Below, piece by piece: positions 14,390 through 14,580 of a stretch of 14,580 bases of DNA. Under the pieces are notes generated by a model, which was not told the origin of the DNA, made no database searches, and saw only the letters and a program-made list of their open reading frames with translations. The position numbers and the translations under genes are program-made. The DNA is from Chromatiales bacterium (lineage in GTDB: Bacteria; Pseudomonadota; Gammaproteobacteria; SZUA-152): the NCBI GenBank assembly GCA_026999335.1, contig JALTPW010000075.1, positions 1 to 14,580 on the forward strand. Direction: 5' to 3'. Numbering within the stretch: position 1 is the first letter of the stretch; every line of letters starts with the position of its first letter.

Positions 14390-14580
14390 GTGAGTGACAA
14401 AACCTCAAATAGCGAAGCAGAGACGGTGAGCCATATCGTCTGTGACGAGATGCTGGATATCTCTGTTGTAGGTGAATTGCGTGCGCATCTGCTGGAAGCG
14501 CTGGCCGCAAAACACCCTGTGACGCTGGATGGTTCTGACGTCGAGCGTGCGGATACGGCGGTATTGCAGGTGTTGGCCGC
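14390..14580 (+). CDS. STAS-domain protein, probable first gene of a chemotaxis operon (partial, runs off the window)
   Basis: From a GTG at 14390 (VSDKTSNSEAE...) 63 codons are visible. After a short leader the sequence VCDEMLDISVVGELRAHLLEAL, then PVTLDGSDVERADTAVLQVLAA, matches a STAS fold: beta strand, helix alpha-1, a strand ending in LDGS/D, and the VERxDTAxLQ helix in which the Asp/Ser-Thr position is the regulatory site. Small STAS proteins of this kind often precede cheY/cheA-type genes in flagellar-chemotaxis clusters. No strong ribosome binding site is seen; an in-frame stop just upstream (14387) excludes a longer form, and ATG 14441 would remove the first strand. The FliA promoter upstream supports a motility role. 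Confidence 0.75.
   Translation, partial: MSDKTSNSEAETVSHIVCDEMLDISVVGELRAHLLEALAAKHPVTLDGSDVERADTAVLQVLA

Overview
The window looks like a chromosomal segment of a motile gammaproteobacterium with moderately high G+C. The evidence is an rluE-mnmA-hflD group close to the gammaproteobacterial arrangement, fliJ and fliK homologues, an RpoN (sigma-54) promoter in front of fliK, and FliA (sigma-28) promoters in front of other genes. The many short intergenic repeats fit an environmental lineage such as sulfur-oxidising or Chromatiales-like bacteria, but the genus cannot be fixed from the sequence alone.

Left part (1-3760): a leftward pair encodes a Sel1-repeat exported protein and a DUF4124 protein. 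Divergent from it is a rightward pair encoding an outer-membrane porin-like barrel and a short periplasmic PstS-like binding protein. The rightward pair has a near-perfect FliA promoter (TAAAGTTT-N11-GCCGATGG), and a weaker FliA-like site faces the Sel1 gene. This suggests that an envelope module of unknown function belongs to the flagellar regulon.

Middle (3760-6640): two common dispersed repeats are followed by a leftward RNA-modification group: rluE (23S rRNA pseudouridine synthase, with a repeat-expanded tail), mnmA (tRNA 2-thiouridylase) and hflD.

Flagellar part (6725-11900): a membrane-bound PAS-GGDEF-EAL protein, with both catalytic motifs apparently intact, lies directly upstream of fliJ, where fliI is usually found. 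Then come a REPIN-like inverted pair of REP sequences, a consensus sigma-54 promoter, fliK and a strong hairpin terminator.

Right part (11900-14580): this is a repeat-rich accessory island. It holds a YVTN-type beta-propeller gene, visibly richer in A+T than its neighbours, flanked by copies of an IS200/IS605-like hairpin element that carries no transposase here. It also holds a 108-bp direct repeat pair with a MITE-like inverted copy of its end, and between the pair a stray 3' fragment of an rlmI-like rRNA methyltransferase gene. A strong FliA promoter then drives a STAS-domain gene, probably the first gene of a chemotaxis operon, which runs off the window. The island appears to have been inserted between fliK and the chemotaxis genes.
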